This document shows, piece after piece, positions 14,501 through 22,556 of a stretch of 25,179 nucleotides of DNA. The notes below the pieces were generated by a model. That model saw only the letters and a program-made list of their open reading frames with translations, did no database searches and was not told where the DNA came from. Position numbers and translations under genes: made by a program. How positions within the stretch are numbered: the stretch's first letter is position 1; every line of letters begins with the position of its first letter. Source of the stretch: a virus; the IMG/VR virus record IMGVR_UViG_3300028388_004798, positions 1-25,179 of that record. One strand, given 5' to 3'.

Positions 14501-15067
14501 TTACCAGGCACTATTGTAACTAACCTATCCGGTCCTATTGGTACAGGATGTTTTAACGCTACCCCAACCCCAACACCTACACCCACTGTAGAAAATGTGC
14601 TGATATATGAACAATCTGGAGGCGGTGGATGGTCCTCTTCAGGAGACGCTTGTAGTGGAACCGGGGGAACAAGTATAGTGAACCTTTACAGAGCACCCGG
14701 GACTACTTCACCTCTTTATACCAATATAGATCAAACCATACCATTCCCAGGGGGAAATACCTGGTACCAATTACAAGGTACGACAGATGTTGTATTAATA
14801 GATAGTTCAGGAGATATTACACAGACATTTGACTGCTCTGTCCCTACCCCAACACCTACTCCTACTCCTACTTGTAATAGTTCTTTAGTAACCTATGACG
14901 GAGACCAACCAGCTTTTAGTTCTGCTAGTGTGCTATATAATCAAGGTACAACTAATAATGCGTCTCCCGGCTACTACCTTTTAGCAGACAACACCACCTG
15001 GAGATTCTGGAATGGAAGCTCATTCACTAGTTCAGGAAGTGATCCATGTACTGGAGGACCAGTATAA
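11495..15067 (+). CDS. Large baseplate/tail protein with C-terminal modular adhesin
   Basis: A 1190-residue fusion. Residues 1 to about 875 are an ordinary tail/baseplate protein of marine T4-type phages. They include a conserved helix block (KFIHMIGQHFDNLWLYTKAV), followed by LLTKAKGTERGVRALLSTFG (about 538-557), the most conserved signature. A Pro-Thr-Glu-Ala linker (about 881-959) holds four copies of a 30-base repeat encoding TETATPTPTP. The tail carries three short domains: type A (960-1019), type B (1034-1114) and type C (1127-1190), each with paired cysteines and joined by short PTPTP linkers. The same types occur in the genes at 15102 and 18935. I infer that the body anchors to the baseplate and the tail is displayed outward to bind the host. 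It overlaps the previous gene by 8 bases. Confidence 0.65.
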   Translation: MGNYKYTFSEIDLNTVFNSDALSEKDSILIDNFNINSLFDQRKDLIEVHYYSLDGRLLDSTLATPNQQTNQDSETANNGTLNTVSLRVQDDLVSKGYTFGDIYLVYNFINNPYTNKDLNSPFFIEEISSDRKEVRLLSTVLNNTVLLETTSKIKLNLDIPDSPQYYLNLGENRLLIITNIDTLPYKGGESIIIKLYNPLPEDVVAKTPLNISQKVANSIGYQAFAELISEVIKPTYLKGPNFNVNVEEDTEQPTQFFNIGELFGYPVTSSFYEVKSAFEEKGAELSIDYSDYTNFINFSSAQERLENFKYKFDLIQTYRSQSNSIYTANNTEGGITGSREYYDGLINNILSNFDHYDRFLYYESSSYSWPKTGVRKPYTLVTGSAATGSGSWYETQLTSASVFDSSNPHSLENTIPEFLREDPNNTKYLKFIHMIGQHFDNLWLYTKAVSDKYDGDNRLDHGISKDLIQDALKNFGVKLYSSNKSTQELFNIFTGNFYEMTSEEFGSRLPSASFITGSDQSTSEENYRKEIYKRLYHNLPLLTKAKGTERGVRALLSTFGIPSLYSSGSHSGLTINQIGGTISGSFNLGGDQYVTSSSDRIKIDNTGSIIEGNVLSQYSSIQKANSKYAKDYNLIEAGFSPANYLNNLTLASASLDGFDIEDVLGDPRLDQSSSYDALIAKAKEYLTPISSTPYDIKDFVRIIKFYDNVLFKTITDFLPARANVSTGIIIKPHLLERSKVKQVQVKSSDREYLSGSYLKTDNQNFSLLKKQLVGDLTLTGSISIGTTSGSHGQVYEIGGGEKDTAYSSSAMTPFGPALLSYHTHNEAKYDGELSGSGIVLSTGELNDENPFKYTNPNTSFFKVGTTTNCQAPVIVDNINVTPTPTATAVCQGTVTAENINGTPSTPTPTPTAATPTPTATETATPTPTPTETATPTPTPTETATPTTTPTETATTSPAPTYYRFENCTTTALVFQTLPSEPSINDRYTDGIDNFIYDGTSTTLPGTIVTNLSGPIGTGCFNATPTPTPTPTVENVLIYEQSGGGGWSSSGDACSGTGGTSIVNLYRAPGTTSPLYTNIDQTIPFPGGNTWYQLQGTTDVVLIDSSGDITQTFDCSVPTPTPTPTPTCNSSLVTYDGDQPAFSSASVLYNQGTTNNASPGYYLLADNTTWRFWNGSSFTSSGSDPCTGGPV
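14135..14371 (+). repeat. Pro-Thr linker with tandem 30-bp repeat
   Basis: This low-complexity coding stretch links the tail body to the adhesin domains. A 30-base unit (ten codons, TETATPTPTP) starts at 14252, 14282, 14312 and 14342, with an exact 30-base period and small substitutions. It is a likely site of slipped replication or recombination with the similar linkers at 15333 and 19079. Confidence 0.8.
14372..15064 (+). repeat. A-B-C adhesin cassette, homologous to modules in the gene at 18935
   Basis: Type A is at 14372-14551 (starts YYRFENC, ends GTGC), type B at 14594-14836 (from VLIYEQS to FDC) and type C at 14873-15064 (contains WRFWNGSSFTSSG). Domain C closely matches the last domain of the gene at 18935 ([13 protein letters not shown]). 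Order A, B, C with C at the very end is the same in both genes, which points to shared ancestry by cassette exchange. Confidence 0.65.
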
Positions 15068-15101
15068 AATCAAATAATTATATATTTATCATTAAACAGG
15101 T

Positions 15102-16079
15102 ATGTCATTTTCAGCAACAATAAAAGTAGATTTTTCCGGTACAAGTTACGGCATTAGTGACACGTTTACAGTACAGGGAGCAAATAATACTGCAGTAACA
15201 GGTATAACATTTTCGCAGCTAACTTCAACAGGTGCTGGGTATGAATATGTTTACACTACCTCTGAAGATACCTTCACAGTAACTTCAGAAACTGGAGTAT
15301 GCTCAGGTCAAACTGTGGGTACATATAGTGTTCCTTCTACTCCAACTCCTACTGTAACAGCAACAGCTACCGCTACTGCAACAGCTACTGCAACAGCTAC
15401 CGCTACTGCAACAGCAACAGCTACTGATACCCCAACCCCTACCCCTACATATGTTCAGCAGTGGGCTGATTTCTATATAGATTCCACAGGGTACAGTAAT
15501 GAATTTGATGCTTGTGATAACGCTGTTTTAGGTACAAGAGTATTCTTTACTTCAAGTATAGGAACTTCTTTTTCTGAACTTATTTCGTATATAGATGCAG
15601 GTAACCCAGTAACAATTTACACTACAGATACATTCGATCCAGGGACTGAATTTACAAGTACAACACTATTCCACGCAGCAGATTCAACTGGACCAGATCC
15701 AACTTATGCGCTTTTAATTAACACCAGCGGCATCGGCGGCGGAGTAGTACAGTCGTGTGCTGGAGCTACAACTCCTACACCTACACCCACCCCGGTTCCT
15801 GAGGTATTCTATGAACTAAGAGCTGCCTCATTTGACGGTGTAAACGTAACTGGATGGGATACTAATACTGATGCATGTAATGGAAGTGGAACTTCATTTG
15901 GATCTACATTAATAGAATCTGCTTCTTTACCCGTTACAGTTGGAGATGTATTCTACTTAAATACGTACGGATCAGGTAATGAACTTCAGGGTGGCACTAA
16001 ATGGTTCAAACACCCCCCATTAAATGAAGTTTACTTGATAGATAATTTAGGAACAGTCCAACAAATAGTAACTTGTTAA
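15102..16079 (+). CDS. Modular tail adhesin, 325 residues
   Basis: Three parts joined by linkers. Residues 1-77 are a compact beta domain (MSFSATIKVDFSGTSYGISD) without a signal peptide. Residues 78-116 are a linker with alternating Thr-Ala ([19 protein letters not shown]) and a PTPTPT end. Residues 117 to about 220 are a domain not seen elsewhere in the window (QQWADFYIDSTGYSNEFDAC). After a second short PT linker comes a type B domain (234-325, VFYELRAASFDG to VTC) that is clearly homologous to the B domains of the gene at 18935. The N-terminal domain probably docks to the baseplate protein encoded upstream. A 34-base AT-rich gap containing TATATTTAT precedes the ATG. Ligand unknown, with a role in host attachment inferred. 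Confidence 0.6.
   Translation: MSFSATIKVDFSGTSYGISDTFTVQGANNTAVTGITFSQLTSTGAGYEYVYTTSEDTFTVTSETGVCSGQTVGTYSVPSTPTPTVTATATATATATATATATATATATDTPTPTPTYVQQWADFYIDSTGYSNEFDACDNAVLGTRVFFTSSIGTSFSELISYIDAGNPVTIYTTDTFDPGTEFTSTTLFHAADSTGPDPTYALLINTSGIGGGVVQSCAGATTPTPTPTPVPEVFYELRAASFDGVNVTGWDTNTDACNGSGTSFGSTLIESASLPVTVGDVFYLNTYGSGNELQGGTKWFKHPPLNEVYLIDNLGTVQQIVTC
15333..15449 (+). repeat. Thr-Ala / Pro-Thr coding linker
   Basis: Low-complexity DNA built from GCAACAGCTACT and GCAACAGCTACCGCTACT units, encoding Thr-Ala repeats flanked by Pro-Thr. The same GCAACAGCTACT-type units appear in the linker at 19079-19417, which gives the two genes short stretches of shared sequence for recombination. Confidence 0.7.
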
Positions 16080-16091
16080 TCGGTAAAAAAA

Positions 16092-17222
16092 ATGAATTTT
16101 GAAACATTCAAAATAACTGACCCTGGAGCAGGAGAAATTGAATTATTTGTCTCTGGGGGGAGTAATATCGCAGGAATTACTATTAGCACATTAAACTGTT
16201 CTTCTACCAATTTCAATTACACAATTCAGCAAGCTAGTACTATTAACATTAATGGAACTGAATTTAATATAATAGAAAAAATACCGTATTCCACTCATTA
16301 TTTTTTAAATGTAGATTCAACACCTTTTAATACTGAATCACAAGGAGTAGGTACAGGAGAATGCATTGAAATAGGTTTTTCACCTTTTATATTACCTATT
16401 CCATTTACGTACAATGATTATAATGCTATATTAGGTAACACAGAAGAGATAAGAACAACATCTTTTATTTTTGATGTAGACAGAACAAACGATCAAATAG
16501 TACCTTTAAATATACAAAATATACTTTCGGGTAACGGAACCCCGGCAAAATTTGCAGAATCCAACCATACAGATACAGGATTTATAAATGCAAGATATAA
16601 TGGGACTAAAACATCTATAGATGATTATGGGACTATTCCTGCATTTTCTGCTGTAAGCTTTAAAGGATCGTCTTACGGTGTGGATACAGCAGACAACCTA
16701 ATATGCTCTCAATCTTCAGATAATAGGGTAGTTAGAGATTTACTATACGCACCAAACCCGCAAGCATTAATAGGGGTAGAGAATTTAGAAGAAGTTCCTC
16801 AAGTTAGGTATAAGTCTCTAGGTATACCAGCTCCAGCTAGTAATATTGTAAACTCAGAATCAGATACTGATATAGAGTACAATACCTATCTTGATATAAA
16901 ATCAGGAGATATAATAAGAATCGGAGGGAACACGGGCGAGGTAATGAAAGTAGTTAGTATAGAAGTTCAAAGTATAGCAAGAACTGAGTTTACAGTTATT
17001 AGAGCTTATAAAAAAGATGTGTACCCCTCTAACATTGCTATCAACATTGGAACTACAAGTACTAAGTTTGAAATAGTAATAGGAGACACTATTTATAACG
17101 CAGACTCTAATCAAGTTTATAGACTACGAGATAAAAAACTTTGGATTCAAGATACGAAAGAGATTTACTATATTGACGATAATGGTCAACTACTGTTCGA
17201 ATTAGATACGTGTAGTGTTTGA
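16092..17222 (+). CDS. Virion structural protein, 376 residues
   Basis: A beta-rich, Asn/Thr/Ser-rich protein with few charged clusters. The start (MNFETFKITDPGAGEIELFV) leads into a small beta domain (1-90) with two cysteines (CSST, GECIEIG). A second part (about 100-220) contains EIRTTSFIFDVDRTNDQIVP and ESNHTDTGFINARYNGTK, a conserved-looking block. The C-terminal part (about 255-376) has GDIIRIGGNTGEVMKVVSIE and a final strand pair. There is no Pro-Thr linker, unlike its two neighbours. It belongs to the late tail operon and probably forms part of a fibre or its base. The A-rich leader (GTAAAAAAA) sits directly before ATG. Function not recognised. Confidence 0.55.
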   Translation: MNFETFKITDPGAGEIELFVSGGSNIAGITISTLNCSSTNFNYTIQQASTININGTEFNIIEKIPYSTHYFLNVDSTPFNTESQGVGTGECIEIGFSPFILPIPFTYNDYNAILGNTEEIRTTSFIFDVDRTNDQIVPLNIQNILSGNGTPAKFAESNHTDTGFINARYNGTKTSIDDYGTIPAFSAVSFKGSSYGVDTADNLICSQSSDNRVVRDLLYAPNPQALIGVENLEEVPQVRYKSLGIPAPASNIVNSESDTDIEYNTYLDIKSGDIIRIGGNTGEVMKVVSIEVQSIARTEFTVIRAYKKDVYPSNIAINIGTTSTKFEIVIGDTIYNADSNQVYRLRDKKLWIQDTKEIYYIDDNGQLLFELDTCSV

Positions 17223-17266
17223 TAGAAAAATAAAAAAGAATATATTTATATAAAAGACATTAGAAA

Positions 17267-17926
17267 ATGGGATTTTTAAATAACAGCGTAGTAACAGTAG
17301 ATGCTATACTAACTAAAAAAGGTAGAGAGCTATTAGCAAGAGGAGACGGCTCTTTTAAAATAACTCAATTTGCATTAGCAGATGACGAAATAGACTATAC
17401 CCTATATAATCCTCAACACCCTTCAGGTTCAGCTTTTTACGGACAGGCTATTGAAAATATGCCACTACTAGAAGCGTTCCCTGATGAAACTCAGGTAATG
17501 AAATATAAACTTACCACTCTTCCAAGAGGTACTTCTAAACTTCCATTACTAGATGCAGGATATAACGCTATTAGACTTAAACAAGGAGCTGCTCTGGCTA
17601 TTACTCCTCAAACATTAAATTATTTAGGAGCAACTTCTACTTTTGAAGCTGGAGGATATACAGCAACGATTGCAGACGTAAGGGTATTATCTACCTTTAC
17701 CGGGGTTGGGGTTAATACGGAAGAAGCTGAAAGACTAAATACTACAACTACTGTAGGAACTAACGTTTCTAAGACCGTGATAGGAACCTCTATTAATCTT
17801 ACTGCTACTACAGTAAATACTCTATTTGGAACAAGATCTCAACTACAGACTACAGTAACTCTAATCGGTAGAGATTCAGGAGCTAGAATTACTATTCCTG
17901 TTACTATTATAAAAGTAAATAACTAA
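17267..17926 (+). CDS. Conserved tail structural protein, 219 residues
   Basis: The opening VDAILTKKGRELLARGDGSF then KITQFALADDEIDYTLYNPQ is a highly recognisable pattern of a conserved virion protein in marine T4-type phages. It is a short helix with a Lys-Gly-Arg core followed by a strand with the acidic ADDEIDY. HPSGSAFYGQAIENMPLLEA completes the conserved half (to about residue 75). The C-terminal half is Thr-rich beta. The role is probably that of a baseplate or fibre-attachment subunit. The exact T4 counterpart is unknown to me. The 44-base gap before it contains TATATTTATA at 17241-17250. Confidence 0.65.
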   Translation: MGFLNNSVVTVDAILTKKGRELLARGDGSFKITQFALADDEIDYTLYNPQHPSGSAFYGQAIENMPLLEAFPDETQVMKYKLTTLPRGTSKLPLLDAGYNAIRLKQGAALAITPQTLNYLGATSTFEAGGYTATIADVRVLSTFTGVGVNTEEAERLNTTTTVGTNVSKTVIGTSINLTATTVNTLFGTRSQLQTTVTLIGRDSGARITIPVTIIKVNN

Positions 17927-17932
17927 TAAGAT

Positions 17933-18931
17933 ATGTCGTTTAAAAGATTTGACCAAGAGGATATCGTAGTAAGTGCTGATTCTATTACAGCACCAGCCTG
18001 GACTGGTAATAATACTTCATTAACTGCATTCTATACTGCAAGTAATGCTATAAGTACTGATGCAGGAAACTACTTTATAAATGTATATAATGAAGATGCT
18101 GCTGCTAGCTCAGCAGCCATACAATTCTCAGTAGCATACGGTAATAGAGTAGGAAGCGGATCACTTCTATTTGATTCTTCTATTACAAACAAATCTTACT
18201 CTTCTACAGTATATGGTCAATTTAGAACTTTAGTTAACGGAGATGAAGATACAGACTTTACTTTTATTTCTGGTTCTTCAACTTTGACACCTAATAGCGT
18301 ATACTTTATTTCTGTTGAGAGAGCAAGATTTAAAGAAAAAATATTACCCGGTTCTTTAACTTTAAAACTAAAAGGATCATCTGAAATTAGCTTAACAGAT
18401 AATAGTTTATCTGCTTCTGTAGATACATTCGTTGATGCAGGAAGAGTTTATGCAATCAAACCAGGAACAGCTGGTGCAATAACTAACTCAGATGTTGAGT
18501 ATGGTAAGTTATACCCCGATGTAGGATTAATAGTATTAAACGCAGACTTATTAGCTGCAGATGGGTATATAGGAGCATTAAATACAACTTCCAATTCCAA
18601 TACTGCTCCTAACAACTTACAAGTAATTTATAACGCCCTAGAAGCTCCCACTTCTCCTACATTTACTATAAGATCAGAAGAGACAGTAACTTCAAATTAC
18701 GTTTTTGTTAGAGCAAGAAATAGTGAGTTTAACTATTCGACAAACCCATCAAACATTACCGGGTCAGGAGAACTGCTTCATAATATTATGATTGACTCTC
18801 CCCAGGCCTATATTACTTCCGTAGGATTATATAATGACAATAACGACCTACTGGGAGTGGCTAAACTATCAACTCCACTCTTAAAAGACTTCACTAAAGA
18901 AGCTCTTATTCGTATCAAGCTTGACTATTAA
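17933..18931 (+). CDS. Tail structural protein, paralogue of the gene at 23335
   Basis: A 332-residue beta-rich virion protein starting MSFKRFDQEDIVVSADSITA. The C-terminal segment (about 290-332) contains AYITSVGLYNDNNDLLGVAK followed by LSTPLLKDFTKEALIRIKLD. The protein at 23335 ends with a clearly related segment (PYITAVGLYNDSDQLIAVGK). The shared C-terminal domain is common in marine phage tail proteins and probably forms a repeated subunit of the baseplate or fibre base. The stop and the ATG of the adhesin at 18935 are separated by three bases, so the two are coupled. Confidence 0.65.
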   Translation: MSFKRFDQEDIVVSADSITAPAWTGNNTSLTAFYTASNAISTDAGNYFINVYNEDAAASSAAIQFSVAYGNRVGSGSLLFDSSITNKSYSSTVYGQFRTLVNGDEDTDFTFISGSSTLTPNSVYFISVERARFKEKILPGSLTLKLKGSSEISLTDNSLSASVDTFVDAGRVYAIKPGTAGAITNSDVEYGKLYPDVGLIVLNADLLAADGYIGALNTTSNSNTAPNNLQVIYNALEAPTSPTFTIRSEETVTSNYVFVRARNSEFNYSTNPSNITGSGELLHNIMIDSPQAYITSVGLYNDNNDLLGVAKLSTPLLKDFTKEALIRIKLDY

Positions 18932-18934
18932 TGA

Positions 18935-21900
18935 ATGGGATCATTCAAAAAATTAAAGAATCAAGATGCCGTAATAACTTCGTATACTGCGAAGAAAGGT
19001 TTTAGTTTTTCTGGAGACGAACTAGCCCGAAACGGTATTTATTCTTTTCTATTTGATAGGTACATTGATCCTCTAGCTACTCCTACTCCAACACCAACCC
19101 CTACTCCAACATCTACTCCGACTCCAACTCCTACTCCAACACCAACTCCTACTCCAACTCCAACACCAACTCCTACTGAAATAGCTACTCCAACTCCTAC
19201 TGAAATAGCTACTCCAACAGCTACCGCTACTGCAACAGCAACAGCTACTCCAACTCCTACTGAAACAGCAACAGCTACTCCAACTCCTACTGAAACAGCA
19301 ACAGCTACTGAAACAGCAACAGCTACTGAAACTGAAACACCTACTCCTACTCCTACTGTAACCGCAACAGCAACAGCAACAGCTACTGAAACTGAAACAC
19401 CTACTCCTACTCCAACCATAACTTATTACAACTTTGATGCATGTGATGGAGGAGAAACAGTAACCTACTCTCTTCCGTCTGAACCTATATCCGGTTCTAC
19501 GTATGCTGATTATACTTTTACACCTATAGATTACTACGTGTATAACGGAGTATTCCAAAACAGCCCAGCTGGATTCACTGTACCGTCAAGTCTACAGGCA
19601 GTTGGAGGAACCGGTTGTCCAACCCCTACCCCGACAGCCACTCCTACTCCCACCCTTACCTATGTATTCTATGAATTAAGAGCAGATACATTCGACGGGA
19701 ATAATGTTAATGGATGGGATACATCAACACAAGCATGCGAAGACGAATTTCCAACTTCTTTCTTCCCGGTTTATATAGAATCTAGCTCTCTACCTGTATC
19801 AGTGAACGACATATTCTATACCGGTTCATCAGGACCAGGAAGTGAATTTAATGGAGGAGGTAAGTACTTTGTTAATGGAGATAGTAGTGAAACTTACTTT
19901 ATTGACGGCCTAGGAACAGTCACTCAAATTATTAGCTGTATACCAACACCCACTCCTACTCCAACACCTACTCCGACTCCAACTATAACTTATTACAACT
20001 TTGATGCATGTGATGGAGGAGAAACAGTAACCTATTCATTACCATCTGAACCTATATCCGGTTCTACGTATGCTGATTATACATTCACTCCTATAGACTA
20101 CTACGTGTACAATGGTAATTTCCAAAACAGTCCAGCTGGATTTACTGTACCGTCAAGCCTTCAAGCTGTAGGAGGAACTGGCTGCCCCACCCCAACACCA
20201 ACTCCAACACCAACCCCAACTATTACTTATGTATTCTATGAATTAAGAGCAGATACATTTGACGGGAATAATGTTAGCGGGTGGGATACATCAACTCAAG
20301 CATGTGAGGATGAATTACCAACATCTTTTGGATCTATATTCATAGATCAAGCTGATTTACCTGTAAATGTAGGGGATACATTCTACACTTCATCTAACGG
20401 ACCCGGGAGTGAATTTAACGGTGGAGGGAAGTACTTTGTTAATAGCGACAGCAGCGAAACGTACTTAATAGACGGTACCGGAGAAGTTACTCAGATAGTA
20501 GACTGTACTGCAGCTACCCCTACTCCTACCCCCACTCCTACTCCAACCATAACTTATTACAACTTTGATGCATGTGATGGAGGAGAAACAGTAACATATT
20601 CTCTAGGCTCTGAACCAGCATCAGGATCTACTTACCAAGACCTTTCAGTTACCCCTATAGACTACTATGTTTATAATGGTAGCTTCCAAAATAGTTCGGC
20701 CGGATTCACTGTACCGTCAAGCCTACAGGCAGCTGGAGGAACCGGTTGTCCAACTCCTACCCCTACACCCACTCCTACCCCTACTATAACGTACGTATTC
20801 TTTAATCTAAGAGCAGATCTAGTAGATGGTACCGGCTGGAACACATCAGGGGAAGCTTGTGGGGATAGTTCACCTACATCATTTGGTTCTATCTATATAG
20901 ATTCTACATCACTCCCGGTGAGTGTAAATGACATATTTTACACAGCTTCATCAGGACCTGGGAGTGAATTTAATGGGGGAGGAAAGTATTTCGTTAACGG
21001 AGATAGTAGTGAATCATACTTAGTAGACTCTCAAGGTACAGTTACCCAGGTAGTAGACTGTACAGTTGCTACACCAACTCCAACACCTACGCCAACACCT
21101 ACGCCAACTATAACATATTATAACTTTGATGCTTGTGATGGAGGAGAAACAGTAACTTATGCGTTAGGAGCCGAACCAGCAGTTAACGCAACTTATAGAG
21201 ACACCTCAGTTACCCCTATCGACTACTACACCTATAACGATACATTCCAAAATAGCACAGGAGGATTTACAGTACCTTCAAGCCTTCAAGCCGTAGGAGG
21301 AACCGGATGTCCTACTCCAACACCTACTCCGACTCCAACACCTATTACATATTACGCAACTTTTGTTGAATGTAACAACCCAGGAGGGACCACCTTACAG
21401 GTAATAGATTCTAGCCCTATCTCATATCAGATACTGTCTGATGGAGTTACCTGTTATGAATACTCTAGTACCGGAGGAAGCGGAATAAACGGAGACATTG
21501 CAGGATATACTTCATATTCAAGCTGTGCAGAATGCCTACCTCCGACCCCGACACCTACCCCGACACCTACTCCAACACCAACCCCTACTCCAACACCAAC
21601 CCCTACTCCAACACCAACCCCTACGCCTATAACATATTATGCAATCTTTGTTGACTGTGATAATCCATCTGGGGCTACCTTACAAGTCTCTAGCAGCAGT
21701 CCAATTAGCTTCCAAGTACTAAAAAGCGGAAGCACATGCTACCAGTACTCTAACACAGGAGGAGATGGATCAAATGGAGATATAGAAGGCTATACATCTT
21801 ATATTAGTTGTTCAACCTGTAATCCACCCACACCTACACCTACTCCGACCCCAACTCCTACCCCGACCCCAACTCCTACACAGGTATGTAATACAGTAAC

Positions 21901-22126
21901 ATTAGGAGATGGAGCTGGATTTAATTTTGCGTGTGACGACATACTAATTTCACCTACTACACGAGGAATGGATGCAGTATCATTTACAAGTGCAACTGAA
22001 CTATATACGGATGGTTCTTGTAGTTCTTTAGCATCTGCAGGATACTATTCTGACGGTACAGACTGGAGATATTGGGATGGTAGTTCATTTACAAGCGGAG
22101 GAGACTGCGGTATATACGGAAATTAA
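18935..22126 (+). CDS. Giant modular adhesin with tandem A-B modules and Pro-Thr linkers
   Basis: A 1063-residue tail protein. Residues 1-47 ([20 protein letters not shown] near the start) look like a conserved baseplate-anchor head. Residues 49-161 are a long Pro-Thr-Ala-Glu linker. Then come bead-like domains separated by PT linkers: A1 (162-228), B1 (243-335), A2 (351-417), B2 (432-524), A3 (539-605), B3 (620-709), A4 (726-792), D1 (804-867), D2 (899-962) and C (983-1063). Type A starts [17 protein letters not shown] and ends GGTGC. Type B contains [14 protein letters not shown] and ends in Cys. Type D has four cysteines. The paired cysteines suggest disulphide-stabilised beads outside the cell. 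I infer a receptor-binding or surface-display role. No signal peptide, as expected for a virion protein. Confidence 0.65.
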   Translation: MGSFKKLKNQDAVITSYTAKKGFSFSGDELARNGIYSFLFDRYIDPLATPTPTPTPTPTSTPTPTPTPTPTPTPTPTPTPTEIATPTPTEIATPTATATATATATPTPTETATATPTPTETATATETATATETETPTPTPTVTATATATATETETPTPTPTITYYNFDACDGGETVTYSLPSEPISGSTYADYTFTPIDYYVYNGVFQNSPAGFTVPSSLQAVGGTGCPTPTPTATPTPTLTYVFYELRADTFDGNNVNGWDTSTQACEDEFPTSFFPVYIESSSLPVSVNDIFYTGSSGPGSEFNGGGKYFVNGDSSETYFIDGLGTVTQIISCIPTPTPTPTPTPTPTITYYNFDACDGGETVTYSLPSEPISGSTYADYTFTPIDYYVYNGNFQNSPAGFTVPSSLQAVGGTGCPTPTPTPTPTPTITYVFYELRADTFDGNNVSGWDTSTQACEDELPTSFGSIFIDQADLPVNVGDTFYTSSNGPGSEFNGGGKYFVNSDSSETYLIDGTGEVTQIVDCTAATPTPTPTPTPTITYYNFDACDGGETVTYSLGSEPASGSTYQDLSVTPIDYYVYNGSFQNSSAGFTVPSSLQAAGGTGCPTPTPTPTPTPTITYVFFNLRADLVDGTGWNTSGEACGDSSPTSFGSIYIDSTSLPVSVNDIFYTASSGPGSEFNGGGKYFVNGDSSESYLVDSQGTVTQVVDCTVATPTPTPTPTPTPTITYYNFDACDGGETVTYALGAEPAVNATYRDTSVTPIDYYTYNDTFQNSTGGFTVPSSLQAVGGTGCPTPTPTPTPTPITYYATFVECNNPGGTTLQVIDSSPISYQILSDGVTCYEYSSTGGSGINGDIAGYTSYSSCAECLPPTPTPTPTPTPTPTPTPTPTPTPTPTPTPITYYAIFVDCDNPSGATLQVSSSSPISFQVLKSGSTCYQYSNTGGDGSNGDIEGYTSYISCSTCNPPTPTPTPTPTPTPTPTPTQVCNTVTLGDGAGFNFACDDILISPTTRGMDAVSFTSATELYTDGSCSSLASAGYYSDGTDWRYWDGSSFTSGGDCGIYGN
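19079..19417 (+). repeat. Long Pro-Thr-Ala-Glu coding linker
   Basis: A 339-base low-complexity tract encoding [20 protein letters not shown] and TETETPTP blocks. A 60-base unit starting AGCTACTGAAACTGAAACAC at 19321 begins again at 19381. The tract gives long false open frames on the minus strand. Confidence 0.8.
19418..19939 (+). repeat. A-B module 1
   Basis: Domain A1 (19418-19618) and B1 (19661-19939), joined by a PT linker. A1 shares long identical DNA stretches with A2 and A3, including the first 50 bases or so. Module starts are spaced 567, 564 and 561 bases apart along the gene, showing tandem duplication. Confidence 0.75.
19985..20506 (+). repeat. A-B module 2
   Basis: Domain A2 (19985-20185) and B2 (20228-20506). 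A2 is almost identical to A1 in protein and DNA; B2 differs from B1 mostly in the middle ([20 protein letters not shown] against the B1 version), so B changes faster than A. Confidence 0.75.
20549..21061 (+). repeat. A-B module 3
   Basis: Domain A3 (20549-20749) and B3 (20792-21061). B3 is three residues shorter than B1 and B2 and has a changed start ([18 protein letters not shown]), while its end ([20 protein letters not shown]) is conserved. The central strand of A3 ([11 protein letters not shown]) differs from A1 and A2. Confidence 0.75.
21110..21310 (+). repeat. Domain A4 without a partner B
   Basis: The fourth A domain is followed directly by the D domains, not by a B domain. Its central part ([20 protein letters not shown]) is the most divergent of the A copies, while the start and the GGTGC end are kept. 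Confidence 0.7.
21344..21820 (+). repeat. D-domain pair (D1, D2)
   Basis: D1 (21344-21535) and D2 (21629-21820) are both 64 residues with four cysteines each. Both open ITYYA followed by C-N-P or C-D-N-P, continue LQV...SSPIS, and end GYTSY-SC-C. A long pure PT linker (about 31 residues) separates them. D appears only in this gene within the window. Confidence 0.75.
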
Positions 22127-22136
22127 AAAATAATTG

Positions 22137-22556
22137 ATGTGGTTTTATAAAGGTAAAAAGATAGAAAGTATCGATGAGATGCCCGATCAGACGTACGGGT
22201 TTATATATGAAGTACTACATTTGCCTACCGGCCGTAAGTACATTGGGAAAAAAGTTCTTATATTTAATAGAACGTTACCTCCTTTAAAAGGGACTAAAAG
22301 AAAGAGAAAAGTTCAAAAAGAATCTGATTGGAAAACCTATTATGGATCTCATCAGGAAATTAAAGGGCTAATTAAAGAAGGTAAACAGGAAGAATTTAGT
22401 AGAGAGATATTACAGTTTGTACCTACAAAAAAGCTACTGACTTACTTTGAATGTAAGTATCTATTTATAAAAGAGGTGTTAGAGCATAATGAATATATTA
22501 ACGATAACATCTTAGCTAAATTCTACAGAAAAGATTTTAATTATGATAAAGCTTAA
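22137..22556 (+). CDS. SegE-type GIY-YIG nuclease-like protein
   Basis: A 139-residue protein of the SegE-like GIY-YIG family, a group of free-standing phage endonucleases. GFIY then TGRKYIGKK (about residues 21-39 from this ATG) give the GIY and YIG strands. SDWKTYYGSHQEIKGL is the conserved basic patch with the family YYGS motif. The helix LTYFECKYLFIKEVL carries the glutamate expected to bind the metal ion, and YINDNILAKFYRKDF is the family end. An in-frame TTG lies one codon upstream, but the ATG at 22137 is the better start. It sits immediately after the adhesin and overlaps the next gene by 14 bases. SegE-like proteins act in homing or DNA processing. Activity here is not shown. Confidence 0.75.
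   Translation: MWFYKGKKIESIDEMPDQTYGFIYEVLHLPTGRKYIGKKVLIFNRTLPPLKGTKRKRKVQKESDWKTYYGSHQEIKGLIKEGKQEEFSREILQFVPTKKLLTYFECKYLFIKEVLEHNEYINDNILAKFYRKDFNYDKA

Noticed and set aside
16902-17114. 70-residue minus-strand frame
   Set aside because: Shadow of the structural gene at 16092, with Ser/Tyr/Cys-rich composition unlike a real protein here.
19079-19417. Regular repeats that might suggest a CRISPR array
   Set aside because: The repeats are codon-periodic and encode a Pro-Thr linker; there are no unique spacers of equal length.
19039-19558. Two long minus-strand frames (Val-Gly and Ser-Cys rich)
   Set aside because: Artefacts of the Pro-Thr repeat DNA read backwards; pure low-complexity.
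22134-22136. TTG as the start of the SegE-like gene
   Set aside because: An ATG follows directly in frame, and the extra residue adds no conserved sequence.
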